Assembly: GCF_900111005.1 (NCBI RefSeq)
Contig: NZ_FOFV01000001.1
Location: forward strand, 310,001 to 374,000
Direction: 5' to 3'
DNA length: 64,000 nucleotides
Origin: Lentzea albida
GTDB taxonomy: Bacteria; Actinomycetota; Actinomycetes; Mycobacteriales; Pseudonocardiaceae
The notes under the pieces: model-generated
Told to the model about the DNA's origin: nothing
Seen by the model: the letters and a program-made list of their open reading frames with translations, nothing else
Databases searched by the model: none
In this document: in pieces, positions 7,511 through 17,622 of the stretch
How positions within the stretch are numbered: the stretch's first letter is position 1
Layout of the letters: each line of letters begins with the position of its first letter
Position numbers and translations under genes: made by a program

Positions 7511-9583
7511 GTGCCGGACGACCCCCAGTGGCCGACCGAGGACGACGACATCGATTCAGAAGTCGTCCCTTCCGAGCCGACTGTGCAGGTCAGCCGCCCG
7601 TCCGTGGACCAGCCGACGATGCGGTTCCCCCTCGCCGCCGTGCTCGCGACACCGTCCACTCAGGAACCGCTGCGGTCCTCGCCCGTTCGTTCCGCTCCGA
7701 ACGGTTCCCGGCCCGGTTCCGGCGCTCCCGGTGGACCTCCGCCCGTCTCGAACGGGCACGCGGGCGGAAACCCCGGTGGGAAGTCTCACGGCCCGATTGC
7801 TCCGGAAGTCGGCCAACCCCGGGCCCTCCCGGTGCGCGTCGAGCCGAACGGGGAGCAGCGGACCGCGGAGATGTCCGTCCCGCACGCCAAGACGGCGCGG
7901 GTCGACCAGCTGCCCGACGGCGACCAGTCGTGGTTCGACCAGCCGGTGAGACCGGACCGGCAGGGCCCGCGACCGGAGCCGACCAAGCGCGTCGACCAGC
8001 TGCAGACCGCGGCGCCGCCGCGCCAGGAACCTCCACGGCCCGAGCAGCCCCGGCCCGTGCCGCCACCGCCGCGTCCTGAACCGCGTCAGGAGTCGCGTCC
8101 GGAACCGCGCCAGGAGTCGCGTCCTGAACCGCGTCCGGAACCGCCGCGCCAGGAGCCGCGGGACCTCCCCGTCACCGGCTACGACGAGGAACCCGAGGAC
8201 CGCCTCACCACCGACGAGCCCGGGAAGAGCCGCAAGCCGCTCATCGTGGTGCTGAGCCTGCTGGTCGTCGCCGCCCTCGCCGGCGCCACCGTCTACGCCG
8301 TCAACGAGTTCGGCGGCACGGCGGCGGTCGAGACCAGGCCGCCCGCCCCGCCGGCCGCCGTCCAGCCGCTGGTCAAGGCCGTCACCGCGGGTGGCCCGGC
8401 GCCGACGGCGGCAGGTGTGCAGCAGGCGCTCGCCGGACCCGCGGGCAACGGCGCGCTGGGCACGCTCACCGGCAGCGTCATCGACCCGGCCAGCGGTGCC
8501 GCGCTGTGGCAGCGGGGCGACACCACGCCCGCGACCCCGGCGTCGAGCCTCAAGATCCTCACGGCGGCCGCGGCCCTGCTGAGCCTCGAGAAGACCGATC
8601 AGCTGAGCACCAAGGTCGTCCAGGGCGCGGAGCCCGGGACGGTGGTGATCGTCGGCGGTGGCGACCCGACGCTCTCCGGCGCGCCCGGCAGGTCGGTCTA
8701 CCCCGGCGCCGCGACGCTCGACGACCTGGTGAACCAGGTCAAGGCCAAGGGGCCGGTCACGAAGGTCCAGTTCGACCTCAGCCGGTACGTGGGCGAGCCG
8801 CTCGGCCCGCAGTGGGAGTCGGCGGACATCGCGGGCGGTTCGGTCGCGCCGATCGTGCCGTTCATGCTCGACGGCGGCCGGGTCGACCAGGCCAACGTCA
8901 ACGGCGTGCGCACCGGTAGTCCCGCTCAGGCGGCGGCGGACGCGTTCGCACAGCGCGTCGGTGCCCCGGGAGCCACGGCGGGCTCGGCCCCGCAGGGCGC
9001 GCAGGTGCTCGGCGAGGTCAAGTCGGCGCCCGTCGAGCAGCTCGTCGACAACATGATGCAGATCTCGGACAACGTCCTGACCGAGGCCGTCGCCCGCGAG
9101 ATCGCGATCAAGACCGGCAACGAGCCGTCGTTCGCGGGCGGCGTGAAGGCCGTGCGGGACGTGCTGACCAAGAACGGGTTCGACCTCACCGGGGCGAGCT
9201 TCGTGGACGGCAGCGGGCTGTCCGCGTCGAACAAGATCCCGGCCAAGCTGCTCACCGACGTGCTCACCGCGGCGGCCGAGCCCACGCTGGACGACCCGCG
9301 CACCGCGAAGCTGCGGCCGTTGCTGACGGCGCTGCCGGTCGCGGGCGGCAGCGGCACCCTCGCCGGCCGCTACACGGGCTCGGCGGCGCAGGGCAAGGGC
9401 TGGGTGCGGGCCAAGACCGGCACGCTCACCGGCGTCAACGCCCTCGCCGGCGTGGTCGTCGACGTGGACGGACGGGTGCTCGTGTTCTCGTTCATGTCCG
9501 CGAGCGACCGCAACCCGGAGACCGAGGTCCGGCCCGCGCTCGACGTGATGGCCGCTGCGTTGCGCGGTTGTGGCTGTTCGTAG
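7511..9583 (+). CDS. dacB: D-alanyl-D-alanine carboxypeptidase/endopeptidase, PBP4 type
   Basis: A 690-residue class C low-molecular-weight penicillin-binding protein that trims or cleaves peptidoglycan peptides outside the membrane. The active-site motifs are all present: SSLK (Ser345 nucleophile, Lys348), SDN (519-521) and KTG (635-637). The first about 240 residues are cytoplasmic, Pro/Arg/Glu-rich and probably disordered, with an 8-residue repeat RPEPRQES; then one transmembrane helix (about 242-263). GTG 7511 is chosen because GGAGG lies five bases upstream; the frame stays open further 5' but crosses ppa. The long cytoplasmic tail suggests interaction with cytoplasmic cell-wall partners. 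Confidence 0.93.
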   Translation: MPDDPQWPTEDDDIDSEVVPSEPTVQVSRPSVDQPTMRFPLAAVLATPSTQEPLRSSPVRSAPNGSRPGSGAPGGPPPVSNGHAGGNPGGKSHGPIAPEVGQPRALPVRVEPNGEQRTAEMSVPHAKTARVDQLPDGDQSWFDQPVRPDRQGPRPEPTKRVDQLQTAAPPRQEPPRPEQPRPVPPPPRPEPRQESRPEPRQESRPEPRPEPPRQEPRDLPVTGYDEEPEDRLTTDEPGKSRKPLIVVLSLLVVAALAGATVYAVNEFGGTAAVETRPPAPPAAVQPLVKAVTAGGPAPTAAGVQQALAGPAGNGALGTLTGSVIDPASGAALWQRGDTTPATPASSLKILTAAAALLSLEKTDQLSTKVVQGAEPGTVVIVGGGDPTLSGAPGRSVYPGAATLDDLVNQVKAKGPVTKVQFDLSRYVGEPLGPQWESADIAGGSVAPIVPFMLDGGRVDQANVNGVRTGSPAQAAADAFAQRVGAPGATAGSAPQGAQVLGEVKSAPVEQLVDNMMQISDNVLTEAVAREIAIKTGNEPSFAGGVKAVRDVLTKNGFDLTGASFVDGSGLSASNKIPAKLLTDVLTAAAEPTLDDPRTAKLRPLLTALPVAGGSGTLAGRYTGSAAQGKGWVRAKTGTLTGVNALAGVVVDVDGRVLVFSFMSASDRNPETEVRPALDVMAAALRGCGCS
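8072..8145 (+). repeat. 24-bp tandem repeat in dacB
   Basis: Two near-identical 24-bp units (8072-8095, 8096-8119) and a partial third encode RPEPRQES repeats in the disordered cytoplasmic region of dacB. The length is a multiple of three, so copy-number change would keep the frame. Confidence 0.7.
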
Positions 9584-9611
9584 CGGGCCGTGCGCAGGTA
9601 GCGTCGGAAGC

Positions 9612-10655
9612 GTGAACGGCGCGACGGAGGCAGAGCTCGGCCCGGTGGACTGGGAGCTGGCGGTTTCGACCGCCGTGCGACTCGTCCGGCCAGGGCCCGT
9701 GATCGGCAAGGACGAGGCTGACCACGTCGTCGGCAGACTGCGCGAGCTCGCGCCCCAGGCGGAGGTGCACGTCCGCGAGCTGACCACGCTCGGTCAGGGG
9801 CTGCCGCTGCTGCCGGGCGAGGTCGTGGACCGCCCTGCGTGGGTCGCGGCCGCCGCACAGGGCCTCGCCGCGCTGACAGGCCCCGCGATGCCGCGCCCGA
9901 CAGGGCCGATGGCGAGCCTTCTGGCGGGCACGGCCGGTGTGCAGGCCGGTGTGGTGATGGCGTTCCTGTCGTCGCGCGTGCTCGGCCAGTACGACCCGTT
10001 CAGCCCGACCGACCAGCTCGCCGGGCGGTTGCTGCTCGTCGCACCGAACATCGTTGGCGCGCAACAGGCCCTGGACGTGCCGGACGACGACTTCCGCATG
10101 TGGGTCTGCCTGCACGAGTGCACGCACCGCCTGCAGTTCACCGGCGTGCCGTGGCTGCGCAAGTACTTCTCCGACCAGGTCACCGCGCTCTTGTCCTCAA
10201 TGGACGAAGAACGCGCGCCGCTGACCGACGTGATCCGCGACTTCCGGCAGAAGCTGCGCGAGGGCGACGGCCCGATGAGCCTGATCGACCTCATCCAGTC
10301 GCCGCAGCAGAAGGTCCTGCTGGACCGGCTGATCGCGCTGTCCACTTTGCTCGAAGGCCACGCCGACCACGTGATGGACGCCGTCGGCCCCTCGGTCGTG
10401 CCGTCCGTGGCGACGATCCGCACCCGCTTCAGCGCGCGGCGCAAGGGCGGCGGCCTGCTCGACCGGATCCTGCGCACGGTGCTCGGCGTGGAGGCGAAGG
10501 TGCGCCAGTACGAGGAGGGCGCGCAGTTCACCTCGTACGTCGTGGAACGCGTGGGCATGGACGGCTTCAACGCCATCTGGACCTCCGCCGACACGCTGCC
10601 GACCCGTGCCGAGATCGCCGAGCCGATGAGCTGGCTGCGCCGCGTGTCGCCGTGA
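9612..10655 (+). CDS. Zincin-like metalloprotease (zinc-dependent, DUF2342/F420-associated family)
   Basis: A 347-residue protein with the metzincin-like motif HECTH at 168-172 in the helix FRMWVCLHECTHRLQF, and a downstream conserved helix LLEGHADHVMDAVG likely carrying the third zinc ligand. This family (Zincin_2; often annotated as coenzyme F420 biosynthesis-associated protein or putative hydrolase) sits between dacB and tilS in many actinobacteria. Its substrate is not established and the F420 link is historical annotation. GTG 9612 gives the family start; the stop overlaps the tilS GTG by four bases, so translation is coupled. Confidence 0.88.
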   Translation: MNGATEAELGPVDWELAVSTAVRLVRPGPVIGKDEADHVVGRLRELAPQAEVHVRELTTLGQGLPLLPGEVVDRPAWVAAAAQGLAALTGPAMPRPTGPMASLLAGTAGVQAGVVMAFLSSRVLGQYDPFSPTDQLAGRLLLVAPNIVGAQQALDVPDDDFRMWVCLHECTHRLQFTGVPWLRKYFSDQVTALLSSMDEERAPLTDVIRDFRQKLREGDGPMSLIDLIQSPQQKVLLDRLIALSTLLEGHADHVMDAVGPSVVPSVATIRTRFSARRKGGGLLDRILRTVLGVEAKVRQYEEGAQFTSYVVERVGMDGFNAIWTSADTLPTRAEIAEPMSWLRRVSP

Positions 10656-11563
10656 ACGGACCGGTCGCCGAGATCCGGACGGCGGTCCGCAGGTTCCTGG
10701 AGCTCGTCCAACCGGAGGCGGTGACCGTCGCGGTCTCGGGCGGCGCCGACTCCCTGGCACTGGCCGCGTGCGTGGGCCGGCTGATGCCCGGCTCGTCCGC
10801 CGTGGTCGTCGACCACCAGCTGCAGCCGGGGTCCGCCGACGTGGCGTTGCGCGCGGCGGGCCAGTGCTCCGCGTTCGGTCTCGTGGCGCGCGTGGAGCCC
10901 GTCGTGGTCTCCGGACCCGGCGGGCCCGAGGCGGCGGCGCGCAACGCCCGCTACGAGGCGTTGAGGCCTGCTTCGGGCGTCGTGCTGCTCGGCCACACGC
11001 TGGACGACCAGGCCGAGACGGTGCTGCTGGGCCTGGGCCGCGGGTCCGGTCCGCGCTCGATCGCCGGCATGCGCCCGTTCGACGCGCCGTGGGGACGGCC
11101 ATTGCTGGGCGTCTCTCGGGCCGTGACGCGTGCTGCGTGCGTGGAGCAGGGCATCGAGTGGTGGGAGGACCCGCACAACTCCGACCCGTCGTTCACGCGC
11201 GTGCGGTTGAGATCCGAGGTCATGCCGTTGCTCGAAGCGGTGCTGCAAGGTGGCGTCTCGTCTTCGTTGGCGCGCACGGCAGCACAGCTGCGCGAGGACT
11301 GTGACGCACTCGACTCTCTCGCGGAAGCCTTCGCCGGCGACTGCTGTGCCGTTGACGACATCGCCGAACTGCCCGCCGCTCTTCGACGGAGAGTGGTCAG
11401 AACGTGGCTGATGGACGAGGGCGTGCCTGAACTGTCCGATTCGCACCTGCGACGTGTTGACGCACTGGTGAGTGAATGGCGCGGTCAGGGCGGTGTCTGG
11501 CTACCCGGCGGCTTTGTCGTGCGGCGCGCGCATGGCAGGCTCGTTGTGGAACCACAGTCTTAA
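10652..11563 (+). CDS. tilS: tRNA(Ile)-lysidine synthase
   Basis: A 303-residue PP-loop ATPase that converts C34 of the CAU-anticodon tRNA-Ile to lysidine, so that AUA is read as isoleucine. The ATP-binding loop SGGADS is at residues 29-34, and [18 protein letters not shown] and the ENPxN-like [16 protein letters not shown] segment are the tRNA/ATP-site signatures. The C-terminal domain is short, as in other actinobacterial TilS. It starts at GTG 10652 in a GTGA overlap with the zincin gene and is followed 17 bp later by hpt, the classical tilS-hpt-ftsH order. Confidence 0.96.
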   Translation: MNGPVAEIRTAVRRFLELVQPEAVTVAVSGGADSLALAACVGRLMPGSSAVVVDHQLQPGSADVALRAAGQCSAFGLVARVEPVVVSGPGGPEAAARNARYEALRPASGVVLLGHTLDDQAETVLLGLGRGSGPRSIAGMRPFDAPWGRPLLGVSRAVTRAACVEQGIEWWEDPHNSDPSFTRVRLRSEVMPLLEAVLQGGVSSSLARTAAQLREDCDALDSLAEAFAGDCCAVDDIAELPAALRRRVVRTWLMDEGVPELSDSHLRRVDALVSEWRGQGGVWLPGGFVVRRAHGRLVVEPQS

Positions 11564-11580
11564 GCAGAGGGGACCTGTCC

Positions 11581-12129
11581 GTGTACGACGGCGACATCGC
11601 ATCCGTGCTCATCACCGAGCAGGAGATCAGCGACAAGGTCACCGAACTCGCCAAGCAGGTCGCGGATGATCACCCCGAAGGTGACTCCGACCTCGTGCTG
11701 ATCACCGTGCTCAAGGGCGCTGTGATGTTCATGGCCGACCTTGCCCGCGCTTTGCCAGTTCCGGTGCAGTTGGAGTTCATGGCCGTCTCGTCCTACGGGT
11801 CCTCGACCTCGTCCTCGGGCGTGGTGCGGATCCTGAAGGACCTGGACCGCGACATCGCCGACCGCAACGTGGTGATCGTCGAGGACATCATCGACTCCGG
11901 GTTGACGTTGTCCTGGTTGTTGAAGAACCTGCAGTCGCGCAAGCCGCGGTCGTTGCAGGTGTGCACGTTGCTGCGCAAGCCCGACGCGGTGAAGGTCGAG
12001 GTGCCGGTCAAGTACGTCGGGTTCGACATCCCCAACGAGTTCGTCGTGGGGTACGGGCTGGACTACGCGGAGCGGTACCGGGATCTGCCCTACATCGGCA
12101 CGTTGGACCCGAAGGTCTATTCGAGCTGA
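11581..12129 (+). CDS. hpt: Hypoxanthine phosphoribosyltransferase
   Basis: A 182-residue purine salvage enzyme that converts hypoxanthine or guanine plus PRPP to IMP or GMP. The PRPP-binding signature [14 protein letters not shown] has the two acidic residues Glu101 and Asp102, and [16 protein letters not shown] is the N-terminal active-site loop. [19 protein letters not shown] is the C-terminal base-binding segment. GTG 11581 follows an AGAGGGGA ribosome site. A stem-loop terminator lies 15 bp after the stop. Confidence 0.97.
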   Translation: MYDGDIASVLITEQEISDKVTELAKQVADDHPEGDSDLVLITVLKGAVMFMADLARALPVPVQLEFMAVSSYGSSTSSSGVVRILKDLDRDIADRNVVIVEDIIDSGLTLSWLLKNLQSRKPRSLQVCTLLRKPDAVKVEVPVKYVGFDIPNEFVVGYGLDYAERYRDLPYIGTLDPKVYSS

Positions 12130-12143
12130 GAGTTTGTTCGTGG

Positions 12144-12167
12144 ACGGGGGCGCTGGCGCGCCCCCGT
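12144..12167 (+). terminator. Stem-loop terminator after hpt
   Basis: ACGGGGGCG at 12144-12152 pairs with CGCCCCCGT at 12159-12167 around a 6-base loop. Only a weak T-rich tail follows, typical of GC-rich actinobacteria. Confidence 0.75.
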
Positions 12168-12249
12168 TCTGCGTTTGGCGGGTGGTCGCGTTCCTGGGGT
12201 CGGGTCGCTTTGCGAGGGTGGTCTCGCAGGTCTTGACGATTTTTGGGGT

Positions 12250-12375
12250 GCGATTGGGGCTTGACCTTGAGCCTCTGGCGGGGTGCTGTGACGGCCGGAA
12301 AAGGCCGGACTGAAAAGCGCCCGGCCGTGCCCAGAGGGGTAGCACCCCGCCCCCTCAAGGTAAAGCCCCAATCGC
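12250..12375. repeat. Long imperfect inverted repeat (cruciform-type element)
   Basis: The left arm 12250-12287 and right arm 12341-12375 are inverted copies: 22 bases pair with one mismatch (arm starts GCGATTGGGGCTT), then a 3-base bulge region, then GGCGGGGTGCT pairs exactly. The 53-base loop holds a second inverted repeat, ACGGCCGG (12291-12298) with CCGGCCGT (12321-12328). No transposase or coding frame is linked to it. It may be a REP- or MITE-like repeat, or a structured RNA. Confidence 0.75.
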
Positions 12376-12483
12376 CAATGCGGGCGTGCACCGGCTCCCA
12401 TCGCGTCATAGTTCGGACGGCTCGCTACGCATCGCCACACCAGGCTGGATGCGTGGTTGGCTTACGCCGTCGGCTGTCCGGTT

Positions 12484-12695
12484 GGCACCACGCGCCAGCC
12501 TGCGTGCGAGTCACCTTGCGTGGGCGAGTGCGTTTGGCACCACGCGCCAGGTCTGCGTGCGTGGTCGCCCTGCGGTGTCGGCTGCGGCTGACACCGCGCC
12601 AAGCCTGCGTGCAGGTCGCATCGCGAGGGCGAGTGCGGGTGGCACCACGCGCCTGGCCTGCACCCGAGGCCGCCTCGCGTTGGCGGGTGCGTTCG
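12484..12695. repeat. Degenerate 51-54-bp tandem repeat
   Basis: Units begin with GGCACCACGCGCC or a close variant at 12484, 12536, 12590 and 12641, and continue with a related ...CTGCGTGC... core. A more diverged unit may precede them near 12430. The region is intergenic between hpt and the VWA gene. Frames are open on both strands only because of base composition; none has a credible start. Confidence 0.65.
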
Positions 12696-12704
12696 CCCCG
12701 CACA

Positions 12705-12739
12705 CGCAAAACGCCGGGCCCCCATGGGAAGCCCGGCGT
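12705..12739 (-). terminator. Intrinsic terminator of the VWA-protein gene
   Basis: ACGCCGGGC (12711-12719) pairs with GCCCGGCGT (12731-12739). On the minus strand the stem runs into GTTTTGCG, so it terminates the gene ending at 12760. Confidence 0.8.
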
Positions 12740-12759
12740 CAGGTCTCGCACCACCCGGG

Positions 12760-14457
12760 TCAGCAGTTCGGGCGGCACCGCCGCTGCGACACCGCGTCCA
12801 GCAGCACGCCGCGGATGTCCTCCGGGTTCGGCGCCTGGTACGCCTTGCCGCCCGTGGCCGCCGAGATCGCGCGGAGCGCGTCCATGTCCACCTCGTCGCC
12901 GAGGCCGACCATGATGATCGGCACCGGCTTGGCCGGGTCCGCCTCGCGCTTCAGGGTTTCGATCAGGGCGCCGGTGTCGATCGACGAGATGTCGTCGTTG
13001 CGGCCGTCGGTCATGAGGACGACGGAGTTCACCTTGGCCGGGTCGTAGCCCTGCAGGACGTGGCGGAACGCCGCCAGGGTCGTGTCGTTCAGCGCCGTGC
13101 CGCCACCCACCAGGCCGGGCAGCTGGGAGGCGCCCGCCTCCAGGCGCTTGCGTCGGGTGACGCCTGCCAGGGGTTCGCCCAGAGGCCCTATCGGGACCAG
13201 TTCGATCCAGTCGTTCGGAGGCTTCTTGTCGGTGGAGAAGGCCCAGAGCCCGATGGCCGTGGTGTCCGGGAGCATCGACAAGGCGGTCATCGAGGCCTCG
13301 GTGGCCGCCTCGACGCGGGTCTTGCCGTTGCCGCTCTTCTCGATCATCGAGCCGGAGACGTCGATGACGGTCAGCATGCGCATGTCGAGGCTGATGGCGC
13401 CCCAGGTGCGCAGGAGTTCGGAGACCTGGTCGGCGTTCGGGGTCTCGATCAGCTTCACGTCGCCCGCCTGGACGCCCTCGACGTCGGTCGTCCACTTGGC
13501 GGGGGCGGCGCCGTTCACGGTGCGGAAGCCCGCCTCGCCGAAGCGCTTCGAGGTGTCGTTCGAGCGCAGGACCTTCTCGAACTCCGCCGCCGCCTCGCCG
13601 ACGCCCTCGGGCTCGTTCGGGCGGGAGACGCGGACCAGCGGGTAGTCGAACGAGAGCGTGCCCTCCTTGGGCGGGGCGCCCAGGACGGCGTTGTCCTTCA
13701 TCGTGCGGTTGTTCGACACGACGGACTGCTCGGTCGCGGCGAACAGCGGTGCCTTGCCGGCGTCCGTGGTGACCTTGCCGAACGCGTCGCGCACCGACGG
13801 GACGGCGCTGCGGCCCACGCGCAGCAGGGTTCCGACGAGTTCCGGCTTGGGCGTGCCGTCGGCGTTGCCCAGCAGGGTTCGGATCACGAACAGCGAGGCG
13901 AGGCCCTCCGACGTCATCGTCGGGTCGCTCATGGAGATCTGGACCTTCGGGTCGACGACCTTCGACCACGAAACGGGCGTGACCGGGAAGCCGATCTTCG
14001 ACATCGCCTGCTGGGACCCGGCCATCACGAGCGGGCTGGACGCCAGGGAGGGCTTGATGTCCAGCTTCGGCGCCTCGGGGCCGGTCTCGGCGGCCTGGCG
14101 CTGCGCCTCGGCCGCCCACATCGACGAGTCGGGGATCCACAGCGAGTGGGGGTTGATCTGCGCGGTCGGGAGTTCGTTCGCCACGTCCGCCGCGTTGCGC
14201 GACTCGACCGTGACCTGGACGCATCGACCGCGCACGACCGGTTGTGACCGCTGGTAGTCCTGCGCCGCCGCGTTCACCACGTCGAGCGCGGCGGGGGTGA
14301 CGGCGACCTTCAACGGCAGTGCGCCTGAGCAGTCCGCGCCGCTGGTGACGCGCAGGGCCACGACCGTGACGCCCGCCGCCGCGACGACCCCGAGCAGGGC
14401 GCCCACGGGGAGGGCGACCCGCCGGAACAAGCCGGGGGACGTATGACGTGCTGACAT
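12760..14457 (-). CDS. Membrane-anchored substrate-binding-like plus von Willebrand factor A protein
   Basis: A 565-residue exported protein. One N-terminal transmembrane helix (ALPVGALLGVVAAAGVTVVAL) is followed by a domain of about 300 residues that looks like a periplasmic solute-binding fold (LKVAVTPAALDVVNAAAQDY, then SPLVMAGSQQAM), and a C-terminal VWA domain from about residue 350. The VWA metal site (MIDAS) is intact: DVSGS starting at Asp366, GGTALND for the threonine, and LMTDGRND for the last aspartate. Such fusions occur widely in actinobacteria but their partner is unknown; surface adhesion or complex assembly is a guess. It ends QRRCRPNC, two cysteines that could form a disulfide. 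Confidence 0.85.
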   Translation of the reverse strand: MSARHTSPGLFRRVALPVGALLGVVAAAGVTVVALRVTSGADCSGALPLKVAVTPAALDVVNAAAQDYQRSQPVVRGRCVQVTVESRNAADVANELPTAQINPHSLWIPDSSMWAAEAQRQAAETGPEAPKLDIKPSLASSPLVMAGSQQAMSKIGFPVTPVSWSKVVDPKVQISMSDPTMTSEGLASLFVIRTLLGNADGTPKPELVGTLLRVGRSAVPSVRDAFGKVTTDAGKAPLFAATEQSVVSNNRTMKDNAVLGAPPKEGTLSFDYPLVRVSRPNEPEGVGEAAAEFEKVLRSNDTSKRFGEAGFRTVNGAAPAKWTTDVEGVQAGDVKLIETPNADQVSELLRTWGAISLDMRMLTVIDVSGSMIEKSGNGKTRVEAATEASMTALSMLPDTTAIGLWAFSTDKKPPNDWIELVPIGPLGEPLAGVTRRKRLEAGASQLPGLVGGGTALNDTTLAAFRHVLQGYDPAKVNSVVLMTDGRNDDISSIDTGALIETLKREADPAKPVPIIMVGLGDEVDMDALRAISAATGGKAYQAPNPEDIRGVLLDAVSQRRCRPNC

Positions 14458-14785
14458 ACAGTTACTTACCTTCGGTCACGTGTTCACTCTTTCGAGTGGC
14501 GGGGGAACACTCGGGGGAATGCATGAGGATGACATGTGACCGCCAAACGTACTGAGACGGCGTGACCTGCGTCACTCGTCTGCCTGGCGGTATTTGTTCC
14601 GGATGAACCAAAGTGCGTGAACGTGCGTGGCGGGGGTCACCAGTGGGAACCACAGGTGGGCCTCGCCCGTTGGTTGCTCAGTACCCGGCCAGCGAGCGGT
14701 AGGCTGGTCGGACGCGGTATGTGGGTCTTCCACTGCCCGACGCGCAAGTCAGGGAGGGTCGAGGCCGCCCGCCGGCCGTAAGTGC
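14458..14785. other. Divergent upstream region of the VWA gene and ftsH
   Basis: A 328-bp stretch without a credible gene. It must hold promoters for both neighbours. I see a small inverted repeat GTGAC-ctgc-GTCAC at 14562-14575 and an AGGGAGGG purine run about 30 bp before the ftsH ATG, too far to act as its ribosome site. Confidence 0.5.
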
Positions 14786-16978
14786 ATGGACCGCAAGCGC
14801 CTGCTTCGCAACCCGCTGCTGTGGATCGCTGCGGTGTTGCTGCTCTACTTCGTCTTCACCGTGCTCTTCGACGACTCACGGGGTTATCACCAGGTCAAGA
14901 CCTCCCAAGCACTCCAACAGGTGCGGGACGGCAAGGTCAAGGAAGCCACGATCGAGGACAAGGAGCAGCGTCTCCGGCTCACCCTCACCGACGGCACGAC
15001 CTTCGAGGGCAGCAACCGCCTGATCACGCAGTTCCCGGCCAGCTCGACGGACGAGATCTTCAACGTCCTCGACCAGGCCGGCAACAAGCCGACCGTCGAG
15101 ACCAAGGTCAGCCAGGAGTCCATCCTGATGCAGATCTTGATCTACCTCGTGCCGCTCGGCCTGCTGTTGCTGCTGCTCATGTGGATGATGAACAACGCCC
15201 AGGGCGGCGGCAACCGCGTCCTGAACTTCGGCAAGTCCAAGGCCAAGCAGCTCTCCAAGGACATGCCCAAGACGACGTTCGCCGACGTCGCCGGTGCCGA
15301 AGAGGCCGTCGAGGAACTGGAAGAGATCAAGGACTTCCTCCAGAACCCCGGCCGCTACCAGGCGCTCGGCGCCAAGATCCCGAAGGGCGTGCTGCTCTAC
15401 GGTCCGCCGGGAACCGGTAAGACGCTGCTCGCCAGGGCCGTCGCCGGTGAGGCGGGCGTGCCGTTCTACTCGATCTCCGGCTCGGACTTCGTCGAGATGT
15501 TCGTCGGTGTCGGTGCCTCGCGTGTGCGCGACCTGTTCGAGCAGGCCAAGCAGAACGCGCCGTGCATCATCTTCGTCGACGAGATCGACGCGGTGGGCCG
15601 CCACCGCGGTGCCGGTCTCGGCGGCGGTCACGACGAGCGCGAGCAGACGCTGAACCAGCTGCTCGTCGAGATGGACGGGTTCGACTCGCGCGGCGGGATC
15701 ATCCTGATCGCGGCGACGAACCGCCCCGACATCCTCGACCCGGCCCTGCTGCGCCCCGGGCGCTTCGACCGCCAGATCCCGGTGTCCGCACCGGACCTGA
15801 AGGGCCGCAAGCAGATCCTGCGCGTGCACTCGAAGGGCAAGCCGCTCGCCGCGGACGCCGACATCGACGGCCTCGCGAAGCGCACCGTCGGGTTCTCCGG
15901 CGCCGACCTCGCGAACGTCATCAACGAGGCCGCGCTGCTCACCGCCCGCCAGAACGGCCACACCATCACGGGTGCCGCGCTGGAGGAGTCGGTGGACCGC
16001 GTGATCGGCGGTCCGGCCCGCAAGAGCCGGATCATCTCCGAGAAGGAGAAGAAGATCACCGCGTACCACGAGGCCGGGCACGCCCTGGCCGCGTGGGCGA
16101 TGCCGGACATCGACCCGGTCTACAAGGTCACGATCCTCGCCCGCGGCCGCACGGGTGGTCACACCCTTTCGGTGCCGGAAGAGGACAAGGACCTGATGAC
16201 CAGGTCCGAGATGATCGCGCGACTGGTGTTCGCACTGGGTGGCCGTTCCGCCGAGGAGCTCGTCTTCCACGAGCCCACGACGGGTGCGTCCAACGACATC
16301 GAGCAGGCGACGAAGATCGCCCGCGCGATGGTCACCGAGTACGGCATGAGCGCGAAGCTCGGCGCCGTGAAGTACGGGCAGGAGCAGGGCGAGCCGTTCC
16401 TCGGTCGCTCGGCCGGCCGCCAGGCGGACTACTCGCTGGAGGTCGCGCACGAGATCGACGAGGAGGTGCGCAAGCTCATCGAGGCCGCGCACACCGAGGC
16501 GTACGAGGTGCTCAACACCTACCGCGACGTCCTCGACGACCTCACGCTCGAGCTGATCGACAAGGAGACCCTGCACCAGAAGGACCTGGAGCGGATCTTC
16601 GCCCGCGTCGAGAAGCGGCCGCGCATCACCCAGTTCAACGACTTCGGTGACCGCACGCCGTCCGACATCCCGCCGGTCAAGACTCCCGGCGAGCTCGCCA
16701 AGGAGCGCGGCGAGCCGTGGCCGCCCGTCGTCGAGGACGCGCTCGAGGAGGAGCTGAAGCAGGAGGACGGTCCCGCCACCGCGGAACCGGCCACCGAGCA
16801 GCTGCCCTCGGCCAACGGCTCGAACGGCGTGCACCAGCCCGGTCAGCCCTCGAACCAGTCGGGTCCGCCGAACTACGGCGCCCCGCCCGGATGGACCCCG
16901 GCGACCGTGCCCGGCGGCAAGCCGCACAACGTCTGGGAGCCGAAGAAGCCGCAGCCGGACCAGGACGAGCGGCAGTGA
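14786..16978 (+). CDS. ftsH: ATP-dependent zinc metalloprotease FtsH
   Basis: A 730-residue membrane AAA+ protease that extracts and degrades membrane and unstable cytoplasmic proteins. Order: transmembrane helix 1 (about 11-28), a small extracytoplasmic domain, helix 2 (about 118-136), AAA+ module with Walker A GPPGTGKT from Gly206, Walker B IIFVDEID, and zinc protease motif HEAGH at 428-432. The C-terminal tail of about 100 residues is acidic then Pro/Asn/Gln-rich, as in mycobacterial FtsH. ATG 14786 ([13 protein letters not shown]) matches actinobacterial starts. Stop overlaps the folE start by four bases, so folate synthesis genes are coupled to ftsH. Confidence 0.97.
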   Translation: MDRKRLLRNPLLWIAAVLLLYFVFTVLFDDSRGYHQVKTSQALQQVRDGKVKEATIEDKEQRLRLTLTDGTTFEGSNRLITQFPASSTDEIFNVLDQAGNKPTVETKVSQESILMQILIYLVPLGLLLLLLMWMMNNAQGGGNRVLNFGKSKAKQLSKDMPKTTFADVAGAEEAVEELEEIKDFLQNPGRYQALGAKIPKGVLLYGPPGTGKTLLARAVAGEAGVPFYSISGSDFVEMFVGVGASRVRDLFEQAKQNAPCIIFVDEIDAVGRHRGAGLGGGHDEREQTLNQLLVEMDGFDSRGGIILIAATNRPDILDPALLRPGRFDRQIPVSAPDLKGRKQILRVHSKGKPLAADADIDGLAKRTVGFSGADLANVINEAALLTARQNGHTITGAALEESVDRVIGGPARKSRIISEKEKKITAYHEAGHALAAWAMPDIDPVYKVTILARGRTGGHTLSVPEEDKDLMTRSEMIARLVFALGGRSAEELVFHEPTTGASNDIEQATKIARAMVTEYGMSAKLGAVKYGQEQGEPFLGRSAGRQADYSLEVAHEIDEEVRKLIEAAHTEAYEVLNTYRDVLDDLTLELIDKETLHQKDLERIFARVEKRPRITQFNDFGDRTPSDIPPVKTPGELAKERGEPWPPVVEDALEEELKQEDGPATAEPATEQLPSANGSNGVHQPGQPSNQSGPPNYGAPPGWTPATVPGGKPHNVWEPKKPQPDQDERQ

Positions 16979-17622
16979 CGGAGCAACAACAGCTCGACGG
17001 AGACGCCGGCCTCACCCACAACGGGGAGGCCGGCGTCTCCGCGCGGCGGGTCTTCGACCAGGCGCGGGCCGAGGCTGCGGTGCGTGAGTTGCTGCTCGCG
17101 TGCGGTGAAGATCCTGACCGGGAGGGGTTGCGCGAGACACCCGCACGGGTGGCGCGTGCCTACCGGGAGTTGTTCGCCGGTCTGTACACCGACGCGGACA
17201 GCGTGCTGGCGAAGACGTTCGACGAGAGCCACGAGGAGCTCGTCCTCGTCACCGACATCCCGATGTTCAGCTTCTGCGAGCACCACCTGCTGCCGTTCCA
17301 CGGCGTGGCGCACGTCGGGTACATCCCGAACGAGCAGGGACGGGTCACGGGGCTGTCGAAGCTCGCGAGGCTCGTCGACCTCTACTCGAAGCGGCCGCAG
17401 GTGCAGGAGCGGCTGACGTCGCAGGTCGCGGACGCGTTGGTGCGCAAGCTCGAACCGCGCGGCGTGATCGTCGTGATGGAGGCCGAGCACCTCTGCATGG
17501 GCATGCGCGGTGTGCGCAAGCCCGGCTCGCGCACGACGACGTCGGCCGTGCGCGGGTTGCTGCGCACGTCCGCCTCGACGCGGGCGGAGGCGATCGAGCT
17601 GATCAGGGGCCGGACGAGGTGA
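16975..17622 (+). CDS. folE: GTP cyclohydrolase I
   Basis: A 215-residue enzyme making 7,8-dihydroneopterin triphosphate from GTP, first step of folate synthesis. Zinc ligands are visible in FCEHHLLPF (Cys101 and the second histidine) and [29 protein letters not shown] is the GTP-pocket helix. The first about 20 residues are a variable extension. It starts at GTG 16975 in a GTGA overlap with ftsH and its stop overlaps the folP start in the same way. Confidence 0.97.
   Translation: MTEQQQLDGDAGLTHNGEAGVSARRVFDQARAEAAVRELLLACGEDPDREGLRETPARVARAYRELFAGLYTDADSVLAKTFDESHEELVLVTDIPMFSFCEHHLLPFHGVAHVGYIPNEQGRVTGLSKLARLVDLYSKRPQVQERLTSQVADALVRKLEPRGVIVVMEAEHLCMGMRGVRKPGSRTTTSAVRGLLRTSASTRAEAIELIRGRTR

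Noticed and set aside
12386-13048. Open frames over the 52-bp repeats, both strands
   Set aside because: The repeats keep frames open in several phases; there is no ribosome site and no third-position pattern that favours one frame.
14876-16927. A 683-codon open frame antisense to ftsH
   Set aside because: Same composition artefact; the product is Leu/Arg/Val-rich with no domain.
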